Part shown: positions 1 through 12,094 of the stretch, in pieces
How positions within the stretch are numbered: the first letter of the stretch is position 1
How the letters are laid out: every line of letters starts with the position of its first letter
Source of the DNA: Coprinus comatus
Lineage: Eukaryota > Basidiomycota > Agaricomycetes > Agaricales > Agaricaceae
Reading direction: 5' to 3'
NCBI GenBank assembly: GCA_034638255.1
Contig: JAWPGT010000044.1
Coordinates: forward strand, 1 to 64,000
Length of the DNA stretch: 64,000 nt
Notes under the pieces: generated by a model
Databases searched by the model: none
What the model saw: only the letters and a program-made list of their open reading frames with translations
What the model was told of the DNA's origin: nothing
Position numbers and translations under genes: made by a program

Positions 1-3000
1 GTATTCGTTCCAGTTCCAGTTCCAGGACCACCACTAGCTTGCATAGCTTGTGCAGAAGCCATAACAAATGGAGTAGGTACATGCCTATCAGCATCAATAG
101 GAGGAAGAGAATGAGAAGGACCAGGTATAGGTGAACCTCTTCTCGAAATTCTCGTCCTATCTCTTATATCAATTTGTTCTCTATCTCTCAAACCCTCCCT
201 TTCCCTTTCCCTATCCCTTTCTCGTTCTCTTTCACGAGTATACTCCTCACTAGTCATAGGCGGTCCATTCTTCCATTGACCAGGTTTCACAGCCGTCGTC
301 GATGAAGAAGATGACGATAAATTAATCATCTCCGTTGGATATTGAGAACCAGAACCAGAACCAGAAGGTGGTGATCTAGCATCACCAATATATTCTCTAT
401 TCGATCTCGGACTATTCATCGGTCCCGCACCTTGAGGACCACCAACACCTTGAGAGGGTCCAGCTTGACTTTGACTTTGTCCTGGTCCGGGTTGACCATG
501 ATGATGATGTAAAATATGATGATGATGAGGACCTCTAGGATGTCCAACGTGATAAACTCCTTGTGGACCCGAACCAGAAGGAGGTGGAGGTAATTGTGAT
601 TGAGACTGAGATTGTGATTGTGATGAAGGACCACCTGAATTTCCAGGAGGATGTAAATGACTATGAATTAAACTTTGAGGAGGAGGTCCTTGTTGAGATT
701 GAATTGAAGGTGGTGGAGGTGGTAATGATCCTAATAATGGTTGTCCTCGATGAGAATGCATAACCGAAATTTCCCTTTCCCTTTCTCTATCAATATCTAT
801 CAATTCTCTTTCCCTTTCCCGTTCTTTATCTCTCAATTCCCTATCTCGTAACTCCCTCTCTCTCAACAACTCTCTATCTCTTTCTCTCAACTCCCTATCT
901 CTCATTTCTCTATCCCTATCCCTATCCCTATATCCCTATCTCTATCTCTCAACTCTCTTTCCCTCTCAACCTCTCTCCTCTCTCTATCTCTCAATTCACG
1001 TTCTCTCTCAACTTCCCTTTCTCTTCTTTCTCTTTCTTTCATACACTCAATCTTTCCTCATCTTCCATCATACTCAAATACTCTCTTTCCCTCTCCCTAT
1101 CTCTTCCCATCTCCCTCCTCCTATCTCTATCTCTATCTCTATCTTCACCCAACCCCAACCTTCCACCACCACCACCACCACCACCACCACCACTCGAAAC
1201 AGGTGGTACACCAGGTCCAATCCAACCACTACCTTTACTTCCTTGAATCATAGTTGAAGGTGACATCGATCTTCTTCCCCCCTGTCCTTGTCCTTGCCCT
1301 TGTCTTTGCGTTTGTGAACCACCACCACTACCACTAACAGGAGGAGGAGGAAGAGAAGGTGGTAAAACACCCATACCTCTCCAATTCTGATTCAAAAATT
1401 CAATAGGTCCACCACCTCCAGGTCCACCACCACCACCACCTCCACCTCCTCCAGATCCACCCCAATATTCTCCTTGTCCAGTTCCATCATCAATAACATA
1501 ACCAGGTGGAGGAGGTGGAGGTTGTTGTTTATTTCCCGGTCCTCCTGGTCCAGGATTTTGTTGAGGTCCTCCAGTAGATGAAGATGAAGGTAAAGGAGGA
1601 GGAGGAGGAGGTGGAGGATAACCATAACCTTGATGACTATGCGTATAACCTGAAGGTGGTTGTGATTGAGGAGGAGGTCCAGAAGGATGTATATGTGAAC
1701 CCGAAGGTGGTGGTGGTAGTGGTCCACCACCAGATTGTGATTGAGGACCAGAAGGTGGTGGAGGAGGAGGACCAAGTCTATGATGAGGATGTGATTGAGG
1801 AGGAGGAGGTTGATGCATAATAGGATTTCCCAATGAATCAACATATCCTCCTTCATATGGTCCCATACTCATACCCATACCACCATCCCCATACCCATAT
1901 TCATACCCATCCCCATTGGCATACCCATTGGCATACCCATAGGCGTCATCATACCAGGTCCAGGTCCAGGTCCAGGTGTTCCTCTACCATAACCCAAAGG
2001 AGGAACCGAATGAGAATGATGTAAATTATTATGAATAGAAGAACCATTACCACCACCACCTCCACCTCCACCATTACCCGGATTCATACCGCCAACGCCG
2101 ACATTAGCAGGAAACCCCATAAAAGATGAAGGATTTCCTCTAAAATCATAACCTCTTCTATTGGAAAATATAATTTCCAAATCCTGATTAATCTCATTAG
2201 TAGTAAGACTATTAAGTTCTGGATAAACGAATTGTTTAGGTCCAGATGAATGGGAATGTTTAGATTTGGTTGATTTAGAATCGGTTAATCCGTATGTGGA
2301 TGGGAATGATTTTACGATTTTACGAAGGGTTGGGGCTGGTGGGACTTCTGATGGTGGTATTGGTATACGACGAACTATAAAATAAGCAGATCAGTATCCG
2401 AATTTAGATTTTTTTTTTGGTAAGGGATGCAAGACAAACCAGGTTGAGGACGTTCTAAAGCTCTTCTTTCACGTTCAATCCTTCTTCTCTTTCTACTAGT
2501 TTCCGTAATCATTTCTGTTTGTAATTCATCACGCGCAAGCTTGAAAAAAAAAAAAGTTAGAAAAACATATTTAATAGCTGAAAGAAAACACACCTTCCAC
2601 CAACTCCAAGTAGCATCCTCTTGAATTCTTCTCTTCTTCGCAATACTCGTAAGCTCATACTCCTTTTTCCTAGAAGCAAGTTCCAATCTCTTATCTCTCC
2701 TCTTCAACAATTCCTTCTGAATATGTATAAGTTCAGGATGCGTTCCTATCATAGAAAAAAAGCGTCTCATCAACAAAACACCCTCACAATTCTTTTTTAT
2801 AATAAAAAGCATACCTTCACTAACCAACTTTTCCTCCCAATTCAAATTCTCCATTTTCTCGACATAAACCCTCTCTCTCAACAGCGCAAATTTCAATTCA
2901 ATAGTAGCCAAAGCATCCAAAGCTTCAGCTCTATGAGCTGGTTGTAAATCACTTTCCAATTCTACCTCCATATCTTCTTCAATTGAATGATCTTCAACTT

Positions 3001-5262
3001 CAACTTCCGCCTCTGCTTCAACTTCCGGTTCTTGTTCAACTTCATGTTCCGCTTCAACTTCCCGTTCCACCTCGACTTCCTGTTCCACTTCTTGTTCCTG
3101 TTCCTGTTCTTGTTCTTGTTCCTGCTCCTGTCCAGCTTCAACTTCAACTTCCTGTTCTACTTCAATTTCCGCATCATGATCATTCTCATTTTCAAGATCC
3201 TGATCCTGATCCTGATCCCTTTCTTCACTTCCAGTTTCCTTTGAACTAACTTCATCGCCTTGTTGTGATCGAGTGTCACGTCCAGGATCAACACCGTCCA
3301 CATCCATATCCAAAGGTGGAGGAACATGCTTTGTCTTCTTATTCATCTTTTCCTCTTCCACTACTGCAGCCTTCGTTTTTCTTTTCTTCTTAGGTGGTGG
3401 TAACATTTCATTATCACCATCTTCACAATCATCTTCTCCATCTTTCTCTTTCTCCTCTTTCTCCTTTCCTTTCTCTTTCTCCTTCACTTTCTCTTTATCT
3501 TTCCCTTCTTTTACTTTACTACTACCCGTAGTCGAAGTAACACCATGCATAGAAACATCATCTTCCGCATCAGGAGAAGCAGATGAATCCGAAACCGAAT
3601 GATGATGTTCAATAATCCCAGAACCAGCCATAATTGAAGTAGCAGCAGCATTAGCAATAATAGGACCCACAGAATCCAAGTTGGACCTGTATGATCCCCA
3701 ACTCTCGTCACCATACCACTAGGTCCAGCAATAGTAGTAGTTCTTGTAGGAGAAGTCATGATTGCAATAGGAGAATTCCTCGATTTGTTAAGTTTTGGAC
3801 TAGTAGCCACAGCTGTAGTTGACACCACTATGATAAAATTAGAAAGAAAGAAAAAAGTTTAAATTTAGTTTTCAGAGCAAAAAAGAAAAGTTTAAAAGTA
3901 TATATAACAAAAAAAAACGATAACATACCAGGTGTCATATCCTCACCCTCATCTTCATCTTCATTCTCATTCTCATTCTCATTTTCATCCACTTCATCTT
4001 CTGTATCATCTCTATTATTCTTCGGAGTAACAGAATCTCTTTCATCTTCCTCTTCATCATCCGATTCATTCTTCTCTCCTTTCCTTCTTTGCAAAGTACG
4101 TTGATAACCTCTTCGTTGTTGTTGATACACACCATCCCTATTCCTTCTTCTTGATTCATAAACTCTTGTAGGTTTCGAATACCCGCTACCACCTCCACCA
4201 GTACTAGTATCACCTATCCAAAGATCATCATCTGTAAACGTCTCCATCTCACTACCATTAACCTCCTCCTCACTTTCCCTTTCTCCTTTACTGTTATTTG
4301 TATCATTCGAGTTCGAAGTCGAACCATTCCTAATAGGTCTTCTAATCCTTCCACTCTCCTCTTTCTGTTGTTGTTGATGTTTCCCATTCCTCCTAGTATT
4401 CGTAGTCGTCGTACTAACCGAGGTAGTGGTAGTAGTGGTGGTAGTGGTATTCAAACCATCATCATCACCATCTTCCTCTCCTTCCTCTTCTTCCATAGCT
4501 TTAGGAGGACCAGTAACCTCTTCCTCTTCCTCTTCTTCCTCTTGTAATCCACCACCGCCACCGCCGGATGCATTAGATCCAGAAGACCCAGAACCATTAC
4601 CAGTCGCAGTTTTACTTTCAGCCCAACCCCACATAGGAGCTGGTACAATACTACTTCTCTTTCTTCTTCCAGTAGCAGTTCCAGTTCCAGTTCCAGTTCC
4701 AGTCCAAGCCGGATTTCCACTACCAGTTCCAGAACCAGAACCCGTATTAGAATTAGAACTATTCCCAGAACCCAATCCCATTCCACCAGAACCTCCACTT
4801 CTTTTATTTGTTGAAGAAGTAGTAGATGATGATGATTTAGGTGGTATACCTCTCCTAGATGACGCGACAACCTCATCCTCCTCCTCCTCCTCCACCACCA
4901 CCACCACCACCTCCAACTCCTCTATTTCCTCCACCTCCTCCTACATTAGTAGTAGTAGAAGAACCTTTCCCCCTAACACCACCACTATGATTCCCACTTC
5001 CACTATTCTTCTCTGCAGTTTCCAATTCATCTTCCGTAAGTTCTGATAATTCAGAATCACTATCCAAACCTCCTGCATTCGCGTGATGTGTTGTTGTTGT
5101 CATAAGGCTTTTAACTTGTCCCTTTGTTACACGCGTAGAATTAACATTAGTAGTAGCCATAGCCATAGTCGTAGTCGTAGTCGTTGTTGATAATGGAGGT
5201 GGTGGTGAAGGACTAGGACTTGGACTACTAAGTGATTCCAGCGATATAGAAGACGCCGGCAT
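1..5262 (-). CDS. Sds3-like subunit of an Rpd3/Sin3-type histone deacetylase complex (3' end off window)
   Basis: Sds3/Dep1/BRMS1-family proteins scaffold the large Rpd3 histone deacetylase complex in the nucleus. The family signature lies at about 2,430-2,930 (minus): a helical stretch containing ALDALATIELKFALLRERVY, then THPELIHIQKELLKRRDKR, then an Arg/Lys-rich coiled coil ending near RRIERERRALERPQP. Introns are visible near 2,750-2,817, 2,543-2,592, 2,377-2,440 and 3,842-3,928. The N-terminal third is low complexity (Ser/Thr, Gly, acidic, EQEQ runs at 3,080-3,160). The C-terminal part is Pro/Gly/Gln/His-rich with Arg-Glu-Asp repeats. The start is the first ATG in the open frame (5,262); an upstream exon cannot be excluded. 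Reading frame changes without a credible intron at about 4,873-4,934, 3,680-3,690, 1,865-1,925 and 910-1,040, all in or near repeats. The family call rests on the conserved core; the repeat-rich flanks have no recognisable function. Confidence 0.72.
380..1040 (-). repeat. Low-complexity coding repeats (Arg-Glu/Arg-Asp, Ser-Gln, His runs)
   Basis: On the minus strand, GAGAGA/GATAGG-type simple repeats encode alternating Arg-Glu and Arg-Asp tracts in the tail of the Sds3-like protein. The block at about 910-960 contains TAG codons in the frame that is open on either side, so the repeat appears to have slipped out of phase. A GTATGA at about 1,043 could also be a splice donor. Sequence alone does not decide between the two. 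Confidence 0.6.
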
Positions 5263-5420
5263 TGGTGTTGTTGTTGTGTACAAGCCCCAAGGTTTATGTG
5301 TTGTGTTGTGCAGGGGGAGAGAGTTGGTGCGTGCGCAAAAGAATCCAATCAAACTGTCCAAATATGGTAAAATAAATAAATAAAATCGTAAACAAAAACA
5401 ATATATACTATCTAATCTCC

Positions 5421-7514
5421 CTAGAAATCCCCAAGGTCAACCTCAACTGCATCAATCACCGACGCTTCGAACGTCTTTGTTGTTCCATTGGGTTTACCAG
5501 ATAATGCAGACGGAGGTAAGTGTGCCGTCTGTGAAGGTTGTGGTGTCATTCCAGGTGTCCCAGGTCTACCACAAATGTTAATTTAAAATTTCACAAAATA
5601 TAATATAAAATAGATACCTGGAAGTCACTGGAGTAGCATTATTAAACATCCTCGGCACAGTCTTCAACCTGGCACTGGGATCCTGTACAACAGGCGTACC
5701 AGCAGCAGCCAACTTTCTATCCCTTCTCTTCCTTTCCGATTCTGCAAGCTCAGCTTTACGTACTGCTTCCATGTTCGCCTTACGGTTACGCTCATTCACT
5801 TTGGCTAGCAGATCCACAGCTTCTTCAGATTTAGCTTTCATTGCTGGTCCAAGTGCCACCATTTGTTCATCAATTTCCGCCACCTCATCCATATCTCCAC
5901 GTCTTAATGCTAATGTTCTTGCTGCGTTGAGTCGCGATCGTTCCATTGTAGTCATTCCTGGTGTTCGACCTTGTTGTTGCAGATGCTTCTTCCGTTCCAG
6001 CATCGTGTTAATGTCGCTCTGTACCAAAAAAATATTCAATAAAATAATTTCCAGAGTAACAATAACAATCAATTGTACCTCCGTCATGGGTTGTTTCGGT
6101 AATCTTTCAAGTTGTGCCAGCTTGCGTTCCAACTCAGGCTTTGTCGGCAACCTGACTTCATCCTTTAAACAAGTCGCCTTCCAAAACTCGAATTCCTTCT
6201 ATTAAGAGTCAGCACATAATACCATCTGAATGGAACCATCAACACTCACAAAAGTAAACGATGCATTCGACACCTTGTCCATAGGCCATGTACGAACAGC
6301 CTTTCCATGTTTGAGTTCCAGAGATTGATCCACCAACTTGTCATCAACTTTATACGGCTTCACAAAATCAGCCGACAAATCTTCAATGTAAATGAGAAAA
6401 ACAAACAGCCACAGAAAGTTGGTTGAACACATACTCTGGATTTCACATATCCGATAAACAGGATCTCCCTTTTCATTCCCAATCAAATATCTCACATACG
6501 CGCCTATTTATAAACATTAGGAATAAAACCAACAAAACCAATAAGCTCACCTTTAACATAATCTTCAAACCATGGTGCCAATGCATGTTTCGCCAGTCTA
6601 TCTCTCGTCAACCTACAGTTTTCCAAATCGACAAGTGTCATAGGTTCTACAATGTCTGAAGAAGGTTTATTGTTGAATATCCTTCCGACTTTTTCTTCTT
6701 CTTGTTCAAGTTTGGTTATTTGTCCATCTTCAGATTCGCCATCCGAAATTTCCATATCCATAGGTGAAGATGAACGATCCCTATCTCTTCTTGGTGAAGT
6801 ATTCTATGACAATACAATCAGTATTCAAGAGATATGTAATGCATATAATCAACATACCCTCTTTCTCTCATCTTTAGCTCTTCTCTTTGCTTTCAACTCC
6901 GCCAATTTGTTAGTTTTCTCTTTAGTAGCACCACGAGCAGTATGCTGACCTAAAGATATAGATGAGTTACGCATATACCGTGCAAAAGAGGGGATTATAC
7001 CAACGTTTAGCAGCATTAGCAACACGTTCATCTGAATTCCCACCACCACGTTGTTGTATTTGTATCATTTGATGAAGATTTCTTTTATCCAATCGATTTT
7101 GTTTTTCTTCCAATCTCTGAGAAAGAATTTGTTCTCTTTCGATTTCTGACATTTCCAACAACCTAAACCAAAAACGCATTACGAAACAACATTCAAAACA
7201 AAACAAACAATGGTTGATCAAAAACCAACGTACTGTTGTCTATCATATTCATCCATATATTTCCCTTCTAAAGGGTATGGATCCGTTTCTTGTTCATCTT
7301 GTTCAGGAGCAGCCTGTTCAGAATCACTAGACCCCATCAACCTATAACGAAATCCACCAAAGTGATTAAATAAAATCAATCAACCACAATATAAACAATA
7401 GAAAGGAACCTACTCCTCTCTACGACGTTTATTAGACTTATTAGACTGTGTTCTTTTCCTTTTCTTCTCTCCAGCTCCTGCGAGTTCCAAGATTTCATCA
7501 TCAAGGTCGGACAT
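5421..7514 (-). CDS. RTF1: RNA polymerase-associated protein RTF1 (Paf1 complex), Plus3 domain
   Basis: RTF1 is the Paf1-complex subunit that couples elongating RNA polymerase II to histone H2B ubiquitination. ATG at 7,514 opens MSDLDDEILEL, followed by a basic KKRKR stretch. The next exons carry YMDEYDRQQLLEMSEIEREQ, a conserved RTF1 pre-Plus3 motif. The Plus3 domain follows, with VEPMTLVDLENCRLTRDRLA, APWFEDYVKGAYVRYLIG and VYRICEI, then LPTKPELERKLAQLERL and SDINTMLERKK in the C-terminal helical part. At least seven short introns are visible (e.g. 7,342-7,413, 7,163-7,233, about 6,800-6,850, 6,507-6,551). All exons join in frame, though the splice after AANAAKR (about 7,010) needs a weak GTTGGT donor. 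Stop TAG is at 5,421. The 5' end faces the Hikeshi gene across 343 bp. Confidence 0.9.
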
Positions 7515-7857
7515 TGTGTTATGTAATTTGTATTAGAGAGAAGAGGGGAATTGTTGTATTGTGCTTTTGAGGAGGAAACGATGAAGAAAGTGTTGAGGGT
7601 TTAAGATGATGTGTGGATTGCTGTTGTCCCTTCAGAGAGAGCAGTGTCAGCGGTGTCAGAGGGACTTTGGTTGGGGACTCCGAATACACTCCCCATGAGT
7701 CCATAAAGTTCCCACGAGTCATTTACAATAGGGGTTGTCAATGATCGCATTTACGAACCCATTGAACGCTTGAAAAACAAATTCTGGAATCTTCTGTGAC
7801 TAGCGTCATTCTCCAACTACAATCTTTCATCGATTCATCATAAAACTTGGTAAAAGA
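7515..7857. promoter_or_regulatory. Divergent intergenic region between RTF1 and the Hikeshi gene
   Basis: This 343 bp stretch separates two outward-facing start codons and must hold both promoters. No convincing TATA box or known factor site stood out by eye. It has no supported coding potential. Confidence 0.5.
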
Positions 7858-8758
7858 ATGTTTGGTTGTTGTGTTGCTGGTCGTCTTTTACAAACAAATC
7901 TTCAACAAATCGATGAAACTCATGCTTTGTTTGAGTTAAATGAGGCAAGTACAATTAATCACGTATGTGTATTTCTTCTTGGTACAGGTAACGTATTCTT
8001 TTCTACTTCAAGTGGTTTACTTATACTTATCATCCGTAAAGTCGCTTTCCCAGATGGCTATGGCGCAACAGTTCATTTCTATTGGCCTGGCAAAGGCTTT
8101 CAACTTCTCGGAATGTACGTCTCTCTTCACGTTTTTCTTTATTCAACTCCTATCCTCTCTCTATCCCCTATTCCCCTAACGCTCTCCCTATCCCTGTATA
8201 ACTCTCATTCATTCGTAAAATTCATGTGTGTATATAAATAGGTTATCAAACGACAAACCCTCAGCAATTTTCCGACTTCGAGGAACATTCACATCAACTC
8301 CAACATCCTCTCAAAACCTTCAATCTCAATCTCAAACACACACCGCCTTCTCTTCCAACATCTCCTCTCAACAACAACAAAATCCTTCAAATCCATCTCC
8401 ATCCATAACTGCAATCCTAGGTTTCTCAATTCTACCATTAACAGAAATCGAACCTCAACTACGTACCATTCCAACTCCTCCTCCTCCTCCTCCTCCTATT
8501 AATACCAAGAACAACAACACCACTTCTTCAGTTCCAAATATCAATACGTCAAACGCATTAACCAATCCATCTACATCAAACCCAACAATTCTAGCAGAAC
8601 GTATAGTCAAACATTTATTCAACTATATCTCAAGTTTTATAGGTGGAGCACCTACACCTGAAATTATGGTACCTATGGGAATTATAGCGAAATGGTATGA
8701 AATGTTTTTGGGAAAAGTTAAAGCTGGTGGAGTTGGATTTTTAGAAAGAGATGATTGA
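7858..8758 (+). CDS. Hikeshi/OPI10 family protein (Hsp70 nuclear import)
   Basis: The Hikeshi (yeast OPI10) family carries Hsp70 into the nucleus during heat stress and interacts with FG nucleoporins. Three exons are clear: 7,858-7,987, 8,042-8,114 and 8,242-8,758. The N-terminal half shows the near-invariant family sequence MFGCCVAGRLLQTNLQQIDE, then STINHVCVFLLGT, FPDGYGATVHFYWPGKGFQL and LSNDKPSAIFRLRGTF across both splices. The third exon has a long Ser/Gln/Pro/Asn-rich linker, including a Pro run, before a conserved C-terminal segment (ILAERIVKHLFNYISSF ... IAKWYEMFLGKV). The linker is longer than in the yeast or human proteins. The reading frame is intact. The family call is secure; the transport role is inferred from characterised relatives. 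Confidence 0.92.
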
Positions 8759-9844
8759 ATAAATTGAAGAGTTTGAGTTTGAGTTTGTATCTCTTGATTA
8801 TATATCATATCATATCATATCTCAGACTGGAGAGGGGTGGGGTTGAAGTACGGAAAAACTTGGACTTTGGACTACGTACCCACTCGAGGGAGAGAGAAAT
8901 TAATATTAATACGTTGTTAGTTGTATTTTTTTTTTTTTCAAGTGTGTAAGGTAACGTAACCCCTCAAAACAAATCATTCTCCCAAGTTTCAAATGTTTAA
9001 AGGCAACCAAAATTTTTTTTGAAATATAACAGTCACAAATGGCCATAATATCAAGGCCGCCTGGCGAAATGGCATCGCGTCTGACTACGAATCAGGAGAT
9101 TGCAGGTTCGACCCCTGCGGTGGTCATAATAGGATGGCATGTAGACAATTTTTTTTTTGAATCTCTACCCATGTAGATCTAATCCTAGATTTTTTTTTTC
9201 TGTCCCCACATTGACAGATGAGATCCGATTCGAATTTTAAGCACTAGCAAGCACTAGCTAACACCGAGAGGAAATTTAACAACAGTAAATTAATATGCCA
9301 ACTTACCCAAGGTTCAAAAAATTTTGATCCCCAAAACGCTTTCTGAGATCTATCGATCGATCTACTGCATCGGTGTAGTTGTATACCACATGTTATGCAT
9401 TTTTGTTTTTATTTCAGAGGGTATCGGCCGTCAGCAAAGAATGACACTGTAAGTACATGACGAAGATGACGAAGATGACGACACAAGTAAAAGATATAAT
9501 ATATAAAGCATGGACATATGTTAGTATACTTTAGACACTCCTGTTCCTGTACTTCTACGTTCTCAGAAATACACAAGGGTTCAGTGTATCTTCGGGCGTG
9601 TCTAAGCTAGTGTATCTTGTCGTCGGTATAGACAAGGTTCCAGACACAAGGATTCTAAGGAACTATGTTTGTCCGATTCATATGTGCGATGTCTCGTGAA
9701 CCGTAGCAAGAAAACAAGCTTCGTTATAATATAAGAGATACTACACTGATCATATATACATTACTAGATATTGGTTCACAGACCTGACTGTGTAGTAAGT
9801 TATGTACCACAAAAGAAAAGAAAAAAAGAAAAAAAAAGAACACA
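8759..9844. other. Intergenic region carrying a tRNA gene
   Basis: Apart from the tRNA at 9,055-9,126, this kilobase shows T-rich runs (about 8,928-8,938, 9,150-9,158, 9,191-9,199) and a short GATGAC(GAA) repeat near 9,461-9,482. No coding exon is supported. The 3' end of the F-box gene closes it on the right. Confidence 0.5.
9055..9126 (+). tRNA. tRNA-Arg (anticodon ACG)
   Basis: A 72-nt cloverleaf can be folded by eye. The acceptor strands GGCCGCC and GGTGGTC pair with two G-T wobbles, with A as discriminator base. The anticodon stem TCTGA/TCAGG encloses the loop CTACGAA with anticodon ACG at 9,087-9,089. The T arm GCAGG-TTCGACC-CCTGC is canonical and holds the internal B box. There is no intron. 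A T run follows at about 9,150, which could serve as a Pol III terminator. Confidence 0.93.
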
Positions 9845-11461
9845 TCAAAGCCAATCCACCATTCTCCCATTCTCAATAATTTCAAGTCCAAAACCTTCAC
9901 GAACCAACTCCTTCAATACACGTTTATCAACACTTTCCCATTCAACCAAAGCACAATTAGTTTTATATTCGAAACAAAATTTCGAATTTTTCGCTATTGT
10001 TGCTTGAGCTTGAGCTTCTAAATCTTGAACTTGCCAAGTCATAGTATTGATATTAAGACGTCGTTTGAACATGAACGCCACGAAATCTGATGATTTTAAA
10101 ATATGACCTTGAAGACACTGTTCTGGTTGTATAACATGTCTTCTCGTTTGAAAAGAGAACGTATAGTCTTGTTTGACTTGAATGGTAAAACGTTCCAGTT
10201 TTAATAATCTTGACATCAAAGTATCTCGATCATAGAAGAATTGTAAATATTCAACACATTGAGCGATGAATTTGACGTGAGTGACAGTAATAGGGATAAG
10301 TTGAATGATAGCTTCAACACGATTGGTATCATTGAGTTCTTCGAGTGTAATGTTATGACGACATCCAAATGAAAATGATTTACATGAGTGAGGTAAATTT
10401 TTGATGAATGTATCCAGTCCTGGGTCTACAAGTGGCCTGCCGATAAGAATTACATTTTGAAGAGTGACACTTTGAACCGAAGGCATCGAAAGCGCAGGTG
10501 GGAGATCGAAATAGAATTGGTGGATTCCAGGAAATGTCCAATAGAAAGTTTTGAGGTGGGGTAGTAAAATATTCCCTGTCCACCCGGAAGAATAAACCAT
10601 TGATTCCGGGTATATATCGCATCTTGGAAGAACCATGGTACAGTTCTGAATGTTTGGGGATAGGGCCAAAAGATCCATACATACACCATAGTCCATGTCA
10701 GATAGACGAAGATCGGTGAGGGTGTTTTGCATCCAGCGAATAGGAGTGCTTCGTATATTTGGCGGACCACCATTAGGATGAGTTTGAGATGGTACATAAT
10801 CCACCCAAATCTGCTCGAGGGATGGCAGTTTACGAAGGTCAATAAAACATCGACCATATCTGGTTTCCCCCGGGTACTCCAGACTCCATATCTCACGACA
10901 GCTGATATGTATGTTCTTGAGGTTTGTGAGTTCCTCCCCGAATGTAGGCTCTAATGATAACCACGATGGAGGAGGACTCCTCAAATGGAGTGTCTCGATT
11001 CTATCTGCATACTCGTCGAAGATGAGCGAATGTAGTGGGATAAATGGGACATCTACGCCATCGTACGTTTGTTGATTACGGTAAGCCAGGTTGAGATTCA
11101 TCTGCTTTTCAAAGTTCAACTCGATCGCTATCCCACGACCCGCAGAGTTGATGAAGTATTGTCGGAGAACGTAAATGATTTGATATACATTGTGATAAGA
11201 GACATCAAATGAAACAGATGTCCACAATGTAGGCATCGCCTTTACAAGCGTTCTGAATGAGAAAGAAACGGCGCTTAAGATCAAAGGAGTTGAATGAGGA
11301 TTTTTTGGTGGTGGATCAAGGATATTGGTATCATCGTCATCACCTTGACATGCAAGGGAGAGAATTTTGCAACGGAGTTCTGTTGGAATGTCCCTGATGG
11401 ATGACTTGAGATCATTGAGATATCGCTTCAATACGGCTTGCTGAAGGGGTAAATGGTCCAT
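9845..11461 (-). CDS. F-box domain protein
   Basis: This single-exon gene of 538 codons starts at ATG 11,461 (MDHLPLQQAVLKRYLNDL). An F-box-like segment lies at residues 22-45 (IRDIPTELRCKILSLACQG). A large leucine-containing region follows, with repeated L-x-x-L-x-x-L spacing (for example FGEELTNLKNIHISC and NTLTDLRLSDMDYG), typical of the many F-box proteins of mushroom-forming fungi. Such proteins usually recruit substrates to SCF ubiquitin ligases; the substrate cannot be told. The absence of introns contrasts with nearly every neighbour. The reading frame is intact. Confidence 0.8.
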   Translation of the reverse strand: MDHLPLQQAVLKRYLNDLKSSIRDIPTELRCKILSLACQGDDDDTNILDPPPKNPHSTPLILSAVSFSFRTLVKAMPTLWTSVSFDVSYHNVYQIIYVLRQYFINSAGRGIAIELNFEKQMNLNLAYRNQQTYDGVDVPFIPLHSLIFDEYADRIETLHLRSPPPSWLSLEPTFGEELTNLKNIHISCREIWSLEYPGETRYGRCFIDLRKLPSLEQIWVDYVPSQTHPNGGPPNIRSTPIRWMQNTLTDLRLSDMDYGVCMDLLALSPNIQNCTMVLPRCDIYPESMVYSSGWTGNILLPHLKTFYWTFPGIHQFYFDLPPALSMPSVQSVTLQNVILIGRPLVDPGLDTFIKNLPHSCKSFSFGCRHNITLEELNDTNRVEAIIQLIPITVTHVKFIAQCVEYLQFFYDRDTLMSRLLKLERFTIQVKQDYTFSFQTRRHVIQPEQCLQGHILKSSDFVAFMFKRRLNINTMTWQVQDLEAQAQATIAKNSKFCFEYKTNCALVEWESVDKRVLKELVREGFGLEIIENGRMVDWL

Positions 11462-12094
11462 TACGCTTTGCCATTTCTTAATTTCGGCGGTGACTTTGGT
11501 TTCTAAGAATCATTGATTGCTGGCTGGACTTGTATGTCGAGGATACTTTGTACCAGAGCGTCGGTTTCAATGGGGTCGGGCATGATGGTGGTAGGTTGCA
11601 AGTACAACTTCTTATCCGAATTTGAAAAATTTAATGAAATGCGGAGTTTATATTACCATGGCACTAAGCACTGTTCAGAAAGTAAAGTATTGAATCAGGC
11701 ACAATTTGGCTCGAAGCTGTCAAAGGCCCAAGGCGTACTTACAAGATACTTACCAACTCTGAGACAAAGAGTTTGGTCAATTGACTATAAAAATAGTATA
11801 AAATAACTACTCGGAGCCCGGGCCGGAACGTTGGCATCTGACTACAAATCAGGAGATTGCAGGCTTGGCCCGTGTGGTCACTCACAATAATTTTTTTAAA
11901 TTGACAAACAAAAAGAAATGTTGCAAGTACCCATTTTGTTCAAAAGATTTTTTTCGAATAAAAATAATGAAATACTCTCTGTTTGAATGACTCTAATGCA
12001 GACAATAATCAAAGACACATATTGAAGTCGCAGAATGTTGCACCAGTAAATATTTGATTTAACAACATGAACACAAGTGAAAATCTGGAGTAAA
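11462..12094. other. Intergenic region with a tRNA-derived relic
   Basis: This stretch lies upstream of the F-box start and downstream of the NAD(P)-binding gene. It holds the tRNA-like relic at 11,821-11,880. A 97-codon open frame at 11,513-11,806 has no recognised motif and is not called as a gene. Confidence 0.45.
11821..11880 (+). pseudogene. Decayed tRNA-Arg copy
   Basis: The segment CTGACTACAAATCAGGAGA and the following TTGCAGG match the anticodon arm and T-arm 5' side of the intact tRNA-Arg at 9,055 almost base for base. The acceptor 5' side and D arm are shortened, the anticodon position reads ACA, and the T loop is changed (CTTGGCC). It cannot fold as a full tRNA. It lies 2.7 kb from the intact copy and is probably an old local duplication or a tRNA-derived repeat. 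Confidence 0.75.

Noticed and set aside
2983..3249. Leu/Pro-rich open frames on the plus strand
   Set aside because: They are the antisense of the Glu-Gln-Val repeats in the Sds3-like gene and show no independent motif or splice pattern.
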